A stretch of 64,000 nucleotides of DNA from Metellina segmentata (Eukaryota; Arthropoda; Arachnida; Araneae; Tetragnathidae): the NCBI GenBank assembly GCA_947359465.1, contig OX375882.1, forward strand, positions 58,244,031 through 58,308,030. The letters are read 5' to 3'. The notes under the pieces were generated by a model. That model had not been told where the DNA came from. It made no database searches and saw only the letters and a list, made by a program, of their open reading frames with translations. The translations under genes and the position numbers were made by a program. Of the stretch, positions 11,270 through 21,535 are shown in pieces. Each line of letters opens with the position of its first letter. Position 1 is the first letter of the stretch.

Positions 11270-11520
11270 GTAATTTAGATCCCAATAGCCCCCTGATCAG
11301 GTACCCCCAGAGGTATTGATTTGGTATGGGAACATGGGGGACTTTGTGACCACGACCTATTTAACGTGCCCCAGTCACCATTAGGGAACACGACGGTCTT
11401 TAGCCAGGTCGAAGCGCCGATCTCGCAATGATCATAATTGTAGGCTCCGACGAGGACAGAACCCACGACCCTTCTGATGCGAGCCCGACGCTCTACTGAC
11501 TGAGCTACCGTGGCTAACGA
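11270..11520 (-). repeat. SINE with a tRNA-like head of a different type
   Basis: On the minus strand it opens at 11520 with GCCACGGTAGCTCAGTCAGT (an A-box-like segment), AGAGCGTCGGGCTCGC and GGGTTCTGTCC (a mutated B box, normally GGTTCGANTCC). A body follows that includes CACGTTAAATAGGTCGTGG, resembling the body of the main SINE family. It is not a functional tRNA: the T-arm is degenerate and there is no cloverleaf 3' half. Confidence 0.6.
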
Positions 11521-11599
11521 TAATTATAAAACGTATTTATTACTCAAGTGCAAACAGTTTCAGAATTACATTCGAAAATTATACTACCTGGTTATTTTT

Positions 11600-11773
11600 T
11601 TTTAATTTTTATAATGGCACCGTTTTTCATTTAAAAATAAAACATCAACAAAGTAAAAACTTCGACAAGTGTAAACATCGATGTTAAAAAAAAACATCGG
11701 CTCCAATACATCGATGGTAAATACAAAAAAGCATCGATGTTCTGAAAACATCGACATCGATGTCGCATTCCTA
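11600..11773 (-). mobile_element. hAT-like MITE fragment (CATCGATG family)
   Basis: The right end, read inward, is TAGGAATGCGACATCGATGT, matching the terminal repeat of the fuller copy at 58450-59058. Inside are repeated AACATCGATGTT palindromes and the shared segment AAAACGGTGCC / TTTTTCATTTAAAAATAAAAC. The left end is lost. Confidence 0.6.
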
Positions 11774-12999
11774 TTACGTACGACTTGTACACTTCATTAA
11801 CCGATTTAACCAAAGACCTACTATCGAAGCGACTACGTACTTGAAAGCTTCACTTACTAAGTCAGTTTAACAAGATTAGTGATAACACTTGACTGTATCA
11901 ATAGCCTCATGAGGCTTTGAGAGCCGCATTTTCCCACCCCTGGTATATACTATCATCATTGGCAAAATTGGTCAAATTTTGATGAACGAAATGTCTCAGT
12001 TGAACCACTTGTAGAGTTAATGTAAATTCGTGTAGTACCAATATTATTCATGTTTTTACGTAAGGTGAATATTAGTTGCGCCAAACCGCTTACTGGCTAC
12101 CTTTTTCCTTTCCAATTAGCTTTTTGTACATCAAAATTACAAGGGGATGTCCTCTGATATATTCCCTCTGGCTTGATACCGAACCGTCGCCAGTAGCCCG
12201 TTGTGTTGCTCCAGTTCGACTTAAATTCAAGTACCAGGTACCAATACTTTAAAAAAATAAAATTAACTAGTTCTAATCTCAACTCAGACCTAAATTGTTA
12301 CCGCTTTAAGCAAACCAAGAAGCGTCTCTGTTTCCTTAGCAGTTTTGTTTTATTCGCCTGATATCCTTCTCAGCTTTGTCTCCTTCAAGTATTTTGTGTC
12401 CTTTCCTTTTCCAGCTGCTCGTTATTGTGAAAGCTCTATTATGTTGAATCAAGCTTCAATCAAAAATTCGTCTCTTCTTGCGTAAGGTTCTATACTCATT
12501 TTTACTTCTGTGGCTCATAGAGAACGACATATCAAGCTGAAAATAGTCGAGTTGATATAATATACAATAAAATATTTATGACGTCAAATATCAAAATGCG
12601 GGAGTTTTTGAGCTTCATTCACACCCAGTTGTAACTTTGTAGCATTGTATTCAACAGAATTTGTTGCGGCAACAAACAGATTTAGGATCTTTGTTAGATT
12701 CACGTTTCAATGTTTTGTGTTGATTGGTTTCTCGCGTAATGTTAGGTATTCAATTTTACTTCTATGGTTCTAAGACAACGACACAGCAAGCTGAAAATAG
12801 TTGCGTTGACCTAGGCATTGCATATATAACGTAACATTAAAATGTCTTGACAGCAGAATTGTGGTGCTTCTAGCGGATTTGCACTTCATATATATGATTT
12901 CTAAAACGCAGTCTTAAACAGCTGGTCTCTTAATATCTCAGTAGTCCGACTACGAAATTAAAATCATTCTCATTAATAATGAACGAAATTTTCTCAATT
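11774..12999. other. unannotated stretch with a degenerate ~250-bp duplication
   Basis: A palindrome-repeat scrap is seen near 11965-12020 (GGCAAAATTGGTCAAATTTT, AACCACTTGTAGAG). The segments near 12478-12600 and 12725-12850 are diverged direct repeats sharing TTTTACTTCT and CAAGCTGAAAATAGT. I see nothing coding. Confidence 0.45.
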
Positions 13000-13070
13000 T
13001 TTGCTCTTGGGTTTTCTATAACAAGATATATGCACATATTGTTATTTACAGTAATTATATAGGGTCTATA

Positions 13071-13952
13071 CACTGAAGAGCCAAAACATTATGGCAACCT
13101 ACTCAATAACGCGTTGCGCCTAATTTGGCCTGCAAAACAGCTACAACTCATTCTAACATTCATGGTCAGTTCTATCACAACTACAGGTCAATAAGTCGCC
13201 CATGAGAACGTCACCCAAAGCATAATACCACCTCCACCAGCCTGTGTATGACCTGCTGGTACAAGAGGGGAGCAACTTTTCGCCTGACAGACGGCGTTAA
13301 TTGACACAACCATCGACGTGACGAATGAGAATCGGGTTTCATCTGACCAGGAAACTCTCTTCCACTCATCTATGGTCCAGTCTCGATGTCCCCGGGCAAA
13401 CTGAATGCTTTAGTTGACGATGACGCTTGGTCAACAGAGGCACACGAGTGGGACGTCTGCTGCACAGTCGCATATACAACAGTATCCGCTGAACTGTGTG
13501 TTCCGAAACACTTACGCTTGTACCTACATTGTATTGGGCTGTCAGCTGAGTCACTGTGGAGAGCCGATTTTGCTTTACCAAGCGGGACAGTCTCTTACGT
13601 CCTTTTTCTTTGATGACGCGTGGACGACCAACTCCTTGGCGTCTACTGCTGGTGTCACCGTCATTTATCCACTTTGCATGAATACTAACAACGGCAGATC
13701 GTGAATAACCTACCAGTCGTGCAGTTTCGGTGATACTCGTTCCTAGTCTTCGGGCCATTACGATCTGCCCTCTATTGAATTCGCTTAGATCGGAAGCCTT
13801 TCCTTAACTCACAAAAGTAAGTGCAAGAATGATTACTTACCTTCTCCAGCAGCAGTTAAATACCATTCTCACTTAATCACGTGCCTTCCACGTCATCCAG
13901 ACGAGTTCATTGAAAAATGTGAGGATGGTCATGTAGTTTTGGCTCGTCAGTG
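13071..13952 (-). mobile_element. Tc1-like transposon, third family, internally deleted
   Basis: The 882-bp element is flanked by TA at 13069-13070 and 13953-13954. Its ends are CACTGAAGAGCCAAAAC on the left and, reading inward from the right, CACTGACGAGCCAAAAC. On the minus strand it retains the DNA-binding domains and the start of the catalytic domain, then jumps to a later part. It differs in end sequence from the two other Tc1-like families here. Confidence 0.8.
13366..13758 (-). pseudogene. Tc1-type transposase, N-terminal half
   Basis: The 130-codon frame begins [20 protein letters not shown], the usual first helix-turn-helix of Tc1 enzymes, with [18 protein letters not shown] carrying the GRPR linker, then a second helix-turn-helix ending [14 protein letters not shown]. 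Near 13400 the natural frame shifts by one: downstream minus-strand codons read [14 protein letters not shown], with the first catalytic Asp in SDE. Further on, an AGGGGIMLW segment is visible, after which the second and third catalytic residues are missing. The gene is inactive but supplied the DNA-binding domains. Confidence 0.82.
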
Positions 13953-14175
13953 TATAGCTCTTTATTACAACTGAAAATAAAAGAAATGTGCATGTTTCAT
14001 CTAGATGTTTTTATAATGTGAGATATATGTTGTGGTTTATAGTACGTAGATAGGATATAATTCTGTTTAACAACTTGAAATGTAAGAAATGTTAATATTA
14101 GCTCTGGGTTTTCTATAACAGGAGATTTTAACAGATTGATTTATAGTACGTAGACAGAATCTAATTCTGTATTAC

Positions 14176-15871
14176 AACATAAAATGAAAGAAAAAGTTAC
14201 TGTATAGATAATGCAAAGCTATTTAAAAAAGGCAAGCATTTAGCAGAAATGGTAGTTGGTAGATATTTTAAGAGATACTAAAAATATTACAGAACTTATT
14301 TGCATGCGTTGCTGAATCACACATTAATATTACTTAGAAAATTTTTGATTTGCAGAAATATAATTATAATAGCTTTTAATCTTAAATACGTTTATCACTA
14401 AATTATTAATTTTCAATCGTTTCCTGTTTCCTCGTCAATTCATTAGAAAAATATGATCTTTAATGCTATCCTGAAGCAAAATTCTGATGTTTATTCTGTC
14501 AAGCATAAATTATTTACACATGTTTAAGAGTTAACATCTGAAATTATACTTTGTTCAAGCGATTATAATTAATTTTAAAATGGCAGTCTTAAATTGTATT
14601 TTGTCAAAGAATATTTATTTACTAGTGAAATGCCTTATATTATTTAACAACGATATTAATCATTCTTTTTATTTCATAGAATTTGGAATTTAATCTGCTT
14701 TGATATTCATTTACTATGAGACTACACTGGAAAACAATTAATTGATGTTGATCAAAATACTGTAATATATTAATAAAATGAATAACATTATCCGATTAAA
14801 AATATTCTTCAAGTATATCTACCTCCGATTTAAAGAATAATGTACGCAAAAATAACTTTCTTTCTTGTGACTGAATTCTTAGCATGGGATAATGAATAAA
14901 AGGAAGGACTTTATAATATCTTAAAATTTTACTAATTTCCATTACACCTTCAAAAAGATAAAACACGTTTTTTAATGCATTAAAAATTGTATGGCGCTGG
15001 ACAAGAAAAATAGATACCAATGCATTAGTTTTGTTCTTAAGTATTTATTTTTTGTCTTAAAAGTCAATTATTTCGTTGACTTAGGTCAGAAACGAATTAA
15101 CTGTCAAAACACAATTTTTACGTAGAGTTGCTTAAAGACTAAGTATAAATTTTAAGATATAAAAATTAAAATTATAATAATTTTTTACTCTTTGTTTACT
15201 GACTGGACTTGTAAGTCCCGTCGGTTTTCTCATGGTACTGTATTAATTTGAACGCTTTGAGATCCATTGGGACTTTTTGGTGTCCACTTCTAAGAAATTC
15301 GTTCTTCAATTCTTGATTGCAGCACAAGCTTATTTTTCTTTGGAAGTTTGATAGAGACAAGTATATAAAATACTGCAAGGCCAAGCATAGAAGATTTGAA
15401 ATCGTCCATGTGTTTACATAAATAAAATACTTATTTGTTTTGTATTTTGTAAGCTATTATTTTAGTTAATATTATTAATTATAGATAATGTAAAATTTTA
15501 TATATTATATGAATTTTATGAGCCCATATTATAAAATTATATACTATTTCATGGATGGGACTTTCCAATCCCGCGAGGTCTTGTGTGGGGTAATATGTTT
15601 TGAGGTTAGGTAATGTATGCAGTCTGTATTTTGATATACTATGGGGTTATTTTTATTTTTACTTTGCGATAAATTTATTTATCGAATGTATAATGTTTCT
15701 GAGTGTAATGATTAAATAAATATTGACTATTTTTTTCTCTATGTTATATTTTTTATGTTATGCACGGAATTTTTTTGATAAAATTACTGTTTAACTTTTT
15801 GTATCTTTCAAATTACCATTAAAATTTCAAATATTACTTAATAACATAATATAATTATTACAAAAATAGAG
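14176..15871. other. AT-rich stretch, nothing recognised
   Basis: Very AT-rich. Short open frames carry no motif I know. Confidence 0.4.
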
Positions 15872-15995
15872 CCGACCAACCGGTATGGTGGTTAAGGTGT
15901 TAGCCTTTAGATCGGAAGATTACCGGTTCGAATCCGGGTCCGGGCATGGATATTTGTAAACGTATGGTGTAGAGGCGGCTGGTGCACCTTAAATC
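15872..15995 (+). repeat. tRNA-derived SINE, head and start of body
   Basis: It starts GCCGACCAACCGGTATGGTG with an A-box-like TGGTGGTTAAGG, then TTAGCCTTTAGATCGGAAG and the B box GGTTCGAATCC, the two internal RNA polymerase III promoter boxes of tRNA genes. The body GTGTAGAGGCGGCTGGTGCA follows and then breaks off into a palindrome-repeat scrap at about 16000-16060. Confidence 0.8.
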
Positions 15996-16059
15996 TCGTC
16001 CATCACTATCTGGTCACTTTTTGCTATTAACGAGATAATTCCATATCGAAACAACCACC

Positions 16060-17190
16060 GGGTGAGTTAATGTACTTCCATAATTGACAAAGCTATACTA
16101 TATGGCCAACTATTCTTAAGTGTTTACCGCACAAAATAAAAGGTAAATTTTGGTTAATGTACTTCCATAGTTTACAAATCTATATTATGGTCAACTATTC
16201 TTAAGTGTTTACCGCAAAATAAAAGGTAAATTTTGGTTAATGTACTTCCATAGTTTACAAATCTATATTATGGTCAACTATTCTTAAGTGTTTACCGCAG
16301 AATAAAAGGTAAATTTTGGTTAATGTCCTTCCATAGTTTACAAATCTATATTATGGTCAACTATTCTTAAGTGTTTACCGCAGAATAAAAGGTAAATTTT
16401 GATTAATGTATTTCCATAGTTGACAAAACTGTATTATATGGTCAATTCTTCTTAAGTGTTTACCGCAGAATAAAAGGTAAATTTTGGTTAATGTACTTCC
16501 ATAGTTTACAAATCAATATTATGGTCAACTATTCTTAAGTGTTTACTGCAAAATAAAAGGAAACTTTTGGTTAACGGACTTCCACAGTATACAAAGCTAT
16601 CTTATATGGTCAACTATTCTTAAGTGTTTACCGCAGTATAAAAGGTAAATTTTGGTTAATATACTTCCATAGTTGACAAAGCTATGGAAATAAAATATGT
16701 ATAAATAAGTAAGTAAATAATGAAGTGTAAAGCATGGATAAAAATTAAATTTTGGTTAATGTACATCCATAGTTGACAAAGCTATATTATGTGGTCAACT
16801 ATTCTTAAGTGTTTAATGCAAAATTAAAGATAAATTTTGGTTAACGTACTTCCACAGTATACAAAGCTATATTATATGATCAACTATTCTTAAGTGTTTA
16901 CCGCAAGATAAAAGATAAATTTTGGTTAATGTACTTCCATAGTTGACAAAGCTATGGAAGTAAAACATGTATAAATAAGTAAGTAAATAATGAAGTGTAA
17001 AGTATGGATAAAATTAAATTTTGGTTAATGTACATCCATAGTTTACAAAGTTATATTATAGTGTCGACTATTCTTAAGTGTTTACCGCAAGATAAAAGTT
17101 AAATGTTGGTTAATGTACTCCCATAGTTGACAAAGCTATATGATATGGTCAACTGTTCTTAAGTGTTTACCACAATATAAAACGTAAGTT
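16060..17190. repeat. 83-85-bp satellite with ~270-bp higher-order period
   Basis: CTTAAGTGTTTA recurs at 16115, 16200, 16283, 16366, 16451, 16534, 16619, 16804, 16889, 17073 and 17158. Spacings are 83-85 bp, except two of 184-185 where an extra ~100-bp block (ATGTATAAATAAGTAAGTAA and following) is inserted. The pattern 85+185 repeats twice, giving a 269-270-bp higher-order unit. Copies in the first half are nearly identical, so the array was homogenised recently. Confidence 0.9.
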
Positions 17191-17334
17191 TTTCTATAAA
17201 AACAAGCTTGCTTGATACTACATGTGATATGATTAGTTTGGATGTAAAAATCTATGCAAGTATTTTTGTATCTATTGGAAGAGAATCCGAGTTTACACCT
17301 GTTTTCATTACTTTAAAACTATTATGAAATGGTG

Positions 17335-17640
17335 CTTAGTACCTCCAAGTGGTTTCAACTAGGTATATCATCTATCAAGATCTGCTCAGTTTTTCTAATG
17401 GCTAGATACCACATCGTAGGAAATTTTGGAAATAAATCATAGTAAGTAAAGAAAAAACTTATTATTTTATAATAGTGATACGTAAAACACCCTGTATTAA
17501 CAGTTCGTAAAATTCCTCTTTCTCTCCAAGTAGTTTCGACGATATAGCAGAACAATTTTTCACATGACGAGATATATCGTTCATATAGACCTGGTCAGGA
17601 TTTGCTTATGAAGAGGTTTTTGTCGGGACAACCACCATGT
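17335..17640. repeat. copies of the palindromic repeat family
   Basis: CCTCCAAGTGGTTTCAACTA at 17342 opens one copy (GGTATATCATCTATCAAGAT). A second starts near 17524 with CCAAGTAGTTTCGACGATAT and includes ACGAGATATATCGTTCATAT and AGACCTGGTCAGGATTTGC. Both are diverged members of the family whose core is ACGAGATATCTCGT. Confidence 0.6.
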
Positions 17641-18446
17641 GTGTTAATTACTTTCTGATTAATTAATTCATTGGAGTATCTGATTCTTTAAATTCATTGG
17701 AGTAAGCTTTCAATTGAAGTCGATGTGTTTTCAATGACTTTTGGTTTCATCATAATTTTCATTTCCATATAGTTCAATGTGACTTCTAATCCTAAGACCT
17801 TGCATAGCTTTTCTTCCTTGTCCCTTATAGTCTTTTATTTCCGTGACAGAATTTGATTTACTGTAGCTGATTTAATCTTTTATAAGTCTGACAAAGAATA
17901 TGTTAGGTTTTATCTCTGTATATGCAAATCGGGCATACATGTCACTGTATTTCTCGAGTCCCAAAGTTCTGATACTTAAACTGTTGTACTGTTCGAAGTT
18001 ATTTTCTGTTTCAAACATAAATTTACATAATCTAGGAATAAAAAAAATGCACAACCGACAAGTCATTTTCAATCAATCTTCAATATCCATCTGTAGGAGC
18101 TCCAAGGCTCCTTCTCGATGTAAAGTTTTTACCACATAATGTGGAAACTCGTTTTTAAGCTTCCAAATAGTTTCAACAAGACATTTCGTCCTTCAAAATC
18201 TGACTAAAATATATTTCTTAAAGGATCTTTGGTTGTATTCGAATTCGCAAACCACAGGTTTAAAATACGTTACACTTCCAAACGGGCTTACGCGAATCTG
18301 ATTAATTATAGAATAGGGCTATGAGTTTTTTTACGAAAAACCTGAAAAAAATTCGGACAAACTAATCACTACCAGAGCAGCATAAAATTAAAATAATTAT
18401 TCTACTTTGGAATAGAACCACGACGATATTTTATATTAGGATTAGA
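17641..18446. other. unannotated stretch
   Basis: A scrap of the palindrome family lies at about 18160-18220 (TTCCAAATAGTTTCAACAAG, ACATTTCGTCCTTCAAAATC). Nothing coding is recognised; overlapping open frames on opposite strands at 17872-18139 look like chance. Confidence 0.4.
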
Positions 18447-19008
18447 CACTACCCTACAACAATGGACTGGACAGCAAGATGTGATGGTACAAGGGAAATA
18501 ATACATGCTTTAATAGGAGAATGGTACCCCACATGCTCTAATTACACTAGTAACTCTTCTGGGCATAGTTTCAACAAGGTTTTGATACACAACTATAGGT
18601 ATTTGTGTCCATTACTGCTGCAAGAATGTCGCCAGCTCAACTGTAGATTTCCGACGGGGTTCCGAGGTCCGTTAGCGTCGCTCTAACTCATCCCACAAAT
18701 GTTCTATGGGGCCTAGGTCGGAAATCTGAGCAGGCCAGTGAAGACGTCTTATTTTCATATCTTGATACCACTGCTTGACAGAGGCTGCAACATGAATTGC
18801 AGCGCTGTAGTCCTGCAAGTAACATTCGTCCATTCCATGAAATTGCTAGAGCGTAGGAAGAACCTGATTGTCCAAAATTTTCATGCAGGCGTCAGAGTTC
18901 AATTTACCAGGAACAATATGCAAAGGTCCCAGACCATATCAAGAAAAACACCTTCAAACAAGCAGTCGGATCTTATGCAAATCCTCTGGCATCCCGTCGT
19001 AGGGTAGT
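18447..19008 (-). mobile_element. Tc1-like transposon, second family, decayed copy
   Basis: It aligns by eye end to end with 1173-1736: left end CACTACCCTACAACAATGG, shared internal blocks AATACATGCTTTAATAGG, GTTTCAACAAGGTTTTGAT and CTTGATACCACTGC. The right end is degraded to CGTCGTAGGGTAGT. The minus-strand transposase C-terminal region is present but broken by frameshifts. Confidence 0.75.
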
Positions 19009-20059
19009 ATATTTGGACGGCGGGAAATATTATCACTAGCGAGCAGTATGAAATTATAATTATAGTTCTATTTTGGAATAAGACTGTGGTGCTATTTTAG
19101 TTTACGATTAAAGTTGAACTTCGGAAAAGTCCATCACTAAGCAGAACAAAAATTACAAAAGAAAAAACTGAATGGTTTTCCTTACATGCTAACCAGTATT
19201 TCGGTTTTCCAAGTCTGAAAAGGGCCGGAATAAGATGTAAAAGCGTCGTGGAAGGGGGAGCGAAGAACGTTATGTTCCAAAGGGCGAGAGCTCCACGGCA
19301 CATTTGGAAATCCCGGGAAAGTTGACAGTGTAATCACATCATCAATCATGTTGCATCGGTTTAATTCCCATTCTACATCCTGGATTGCCTTCCCATGCGT
19401 ATCGGGACCATCTCAAACATTCCGGAAAAAAGTCATCAAAAATGAAATCCGGAATTTTTTTTTGTCCCTCGAAAATATTTCCGTATTCCCTAGGAAAAGA
19501 AGAAACTCTTTCAGTGATTCTTTTTCTTGGATGGCGATACAAGTACATGGAGACGATTTGTAAGCTTTTTTAATGCAGGACTATTCAGAGTCGAGTTCAG
19601 GGACAGGTTTGAAAAATTGAGCGATCTGCGTTTAATTGCTCGAAAACGACTTATGGTTTGGTGTGGTGTGTGGAAGGGGTAATATATCATACCGCCAATG
19701 AAACCCTGAGTTTTGAATGCGATTTGGATATGTTGTGTGGGTTTGTCTGAGTGCTAGAGAACTAGGATCATTAGTCTTAGTTCGGATGTTTAGTGTATTA
19801 CATTGTCATGAAATAATTTTAGTCTAATATGGTTATAGCAGAACCTCGTTGTGCAGAATGTATGGTCAAAGTTTAATATAGCTAAATCTATTTTGATTGG
19901 TTTTCGATTAGCTTTTATTATGGCGTATGTGTACGCTATAGATTCATTTAAATTCTTTCTAAAAAACATCAGTTTTTTTTTTTTTTTTTTTTTTTTTGCA
20001 ATAGGTAAATTGCAGTGGCGGCAAATAATAGGCTTTTCCAATTATTACAGTTGGTAAAC
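19009..20059. other. unannotated stretch with a poly-T run
   Basis: Sequence of ordinary complexity from 19080 to 19780, with several overlapping open frames of 60-70 codons that I do not recognise. An uninterrupted T run occupies about 19973-19997. It has no repeats elsewhere in the window that I can see, so it may be unique host DNA, intronic or intergenic. Confidence 0.4.
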
Positions 20060-20832
20060 TGTTTACTTAAAAACACTAAAAAATTATTTGTCATAATGGC
20101 ACGAGAAGATTGCGATAGTCCAAAATGTCGTGCATGCCGGATACAAGAGTGCCACAAGTAAAATAATATTGTTTTGTTGACTATGAGTGCGAGAGCACTC
20201 GCCGTAAATCGTCGTTTTTATTACTTGAGTTGAATGTGAAACGAACTTCAGAAAGGGAATTCCAAATCTTCCTCATATCGTCTTTTGTTGTATTAACCTT
20301 AGTGTCACCTTTCGTTATTATGTAGCTTTGTCATTCAGCAAGGGCGCGATGTATGTAAAATGTATTACAGTAATGGATATGCATGTGTAGGTAGTTTTTT
20401 TTATTATTTCTAATGGCAAGGCTGGGTACAAATTGTACAATACAGATTTAAATACAGATTGCAAAGACAAATACAATACATAATACAATACAGTACAGAA
20501 TTGACCGAAGTCATTGTAGCCTTATACAAGGCCAGAAGTGATGGTCACTTGTGAAGGGGCACCCAGTGTGTGGACCATCATTATCCCTAATAAAGGACAG
20601 CACAATTTACATCCATGCCCTGACCAGGATTCGAACCAGGAACCTTCCGATCCAGAGGCCAACACCTTGACCACTAGACTGGTTGGTCGGCATGTGTAGG
20701 TAGTAAAAAAATGGCAAAATGTATTAAAATAGTATTTTATTCTACGAAAAACGTAAGTCATTATATATTTTGATCATCTCTTCAAACAGGAATAGACCAA
20801 TTTAAACTGAGTAAGGTCGGGTATTTTTCTAG
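20060..20832 (+). mobile_element. Helitron-like element, 3' half (first family)
   Basis: It matches the 3' half of the full copies at 44225-47449: GAAGATTGC, AAGAGTGCCACAAGTAAA, TATGAGTGCGAGAGCACTCG, then the 3' end GAGTAAGGTCGGGTATTTTT and CTAG at 20829-20832 followed by T. CTAG|T after a small hairpin is the usual Helitron 3' end. The 5' half is absent. A SINE is inserted within it. Confidence 0.75.
20396..20689 (-). repeat. tRNA-derived SINE with 15-bp target duplication
   Basis: The copy is flanked by identical 15-mers GCATGTGTAGGTAGT at 20381-20395 and 20690-20704, so both ends are defined. On the minus strand it opens CCGACCAACCAGTCTAGTGG, with an A-box-like TAGTGGTCAAGG and B box GGTTCGAATCC. 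Its body (GTGGTCCACACACTGGGTGC) differs from that of the commoner SINE in this window. It ends in an A-rich tail, seen as AAATAATAAAAAAA. The duplicated target is Helitron sequence, so the SINE is the younger insertion. Confidence 0.9.
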
Positions 20833-21098
20833 TTTATTCATAAAATTTGAGAGCACGCGCTAGAGAGTTTGCAATGTTTTCAGAAGGACCGTCGAATACG
20901 GTCGCCGTTTCCATAGCAACATCTTAAAAAGTACTATTACAACAAACAACACGAATGAGCTAAAACATTTAAAATTATGATGAGATTTCCTCTGAATTTT
21001 AACAATATGTTATGCTAAAATATTTCCTTTTTTTTATGTGGAAATAAGATGTTTTGTTCTTGACATTTTTTAAAACCTTTTTTTATATTTACCGTATA

Positions 21099-21535
21099 TC
21101 TGTACTGTTATAAAATGAAGTTCGTGTATTCTGTGTGTGTGTTCGCCGTGTCCTGACGAATCTATGGCACTTACAATAATGAAATTTGGCACATAGATAA
21201 TCCGAATATTTTGCAATTTTTTATTCCTGCCCGAATTGTAAAATTTAATCTTTTCCCTACGTAAGCTGATAATTTTTGGAACGTTTTCTAAAGCTAAAGT
21301 ACGGGGGTCGGCTCATATACGGATTCGCTAATCTTGTAATAAAAGTAGGCAATTTTCCGTTACTCGGGTGCATGCGATAAATATTGCAATTGGAAGGGAA
21401 GGGAACCTTCAATTAGCGTCCTATTCCTCTTCATCCTTATTGAAAAGTGTAATTCGCGAAGCGAACTAAATATGATTGCGTGGCAATCATCGGGGGTTGG
21501 CGAGCGTTTGTGAGCAGGGGGGTAGAGCCATCTAG
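21099..21535 (+). mobile_element. non-autonomous Helitron-like element (second family), full length
   Basis: It starts TCTGTACTGTTATAAAATGA and runs through CCTGACGAATCTATGGCACT, the conserved 5' portion shared with four other copies. Inside are the short palindromes TTCGCGAAGCGAA and GATTGCGTGGCAATC. It ends GAGCAGGGGGGTAGAGCCAT followed by CTAG at 21532-21535 and then T. A 5' TC, a GC-rich imperfect hairpin and CTAG-T are Helitron hallmarks. With 437 bp it cannot encode the Rep/helicase. Confidence 0.7.

Larger units (their letters stand above)
13000..14175. repeat. ~105-bp tandem repeat interrupted by a Tc1 element
   Basis: GGGTTTTCTATAACA occurs at 13009 and 14106, and AGTACGTAGAYAG at 14041 and 14145, giving a period of about 104-107 bp. 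TTTATTACAAC and AAATGAAAGAAA-like blocks recur. The Tc1-like element at 13071-13952 sits inside the array; removing it and one TA leaves the two GGGTTTTC sites 213 bp apart, two units. Confidence 0.6.

Noticed and set aside
15872..15960. A possible tRNA gene (A-box- and B-box-like segments).
   Set aside because: There is no closed acceptor stem or proper anticodon arm, and the sequence continues into a SINE body shared with other copies.
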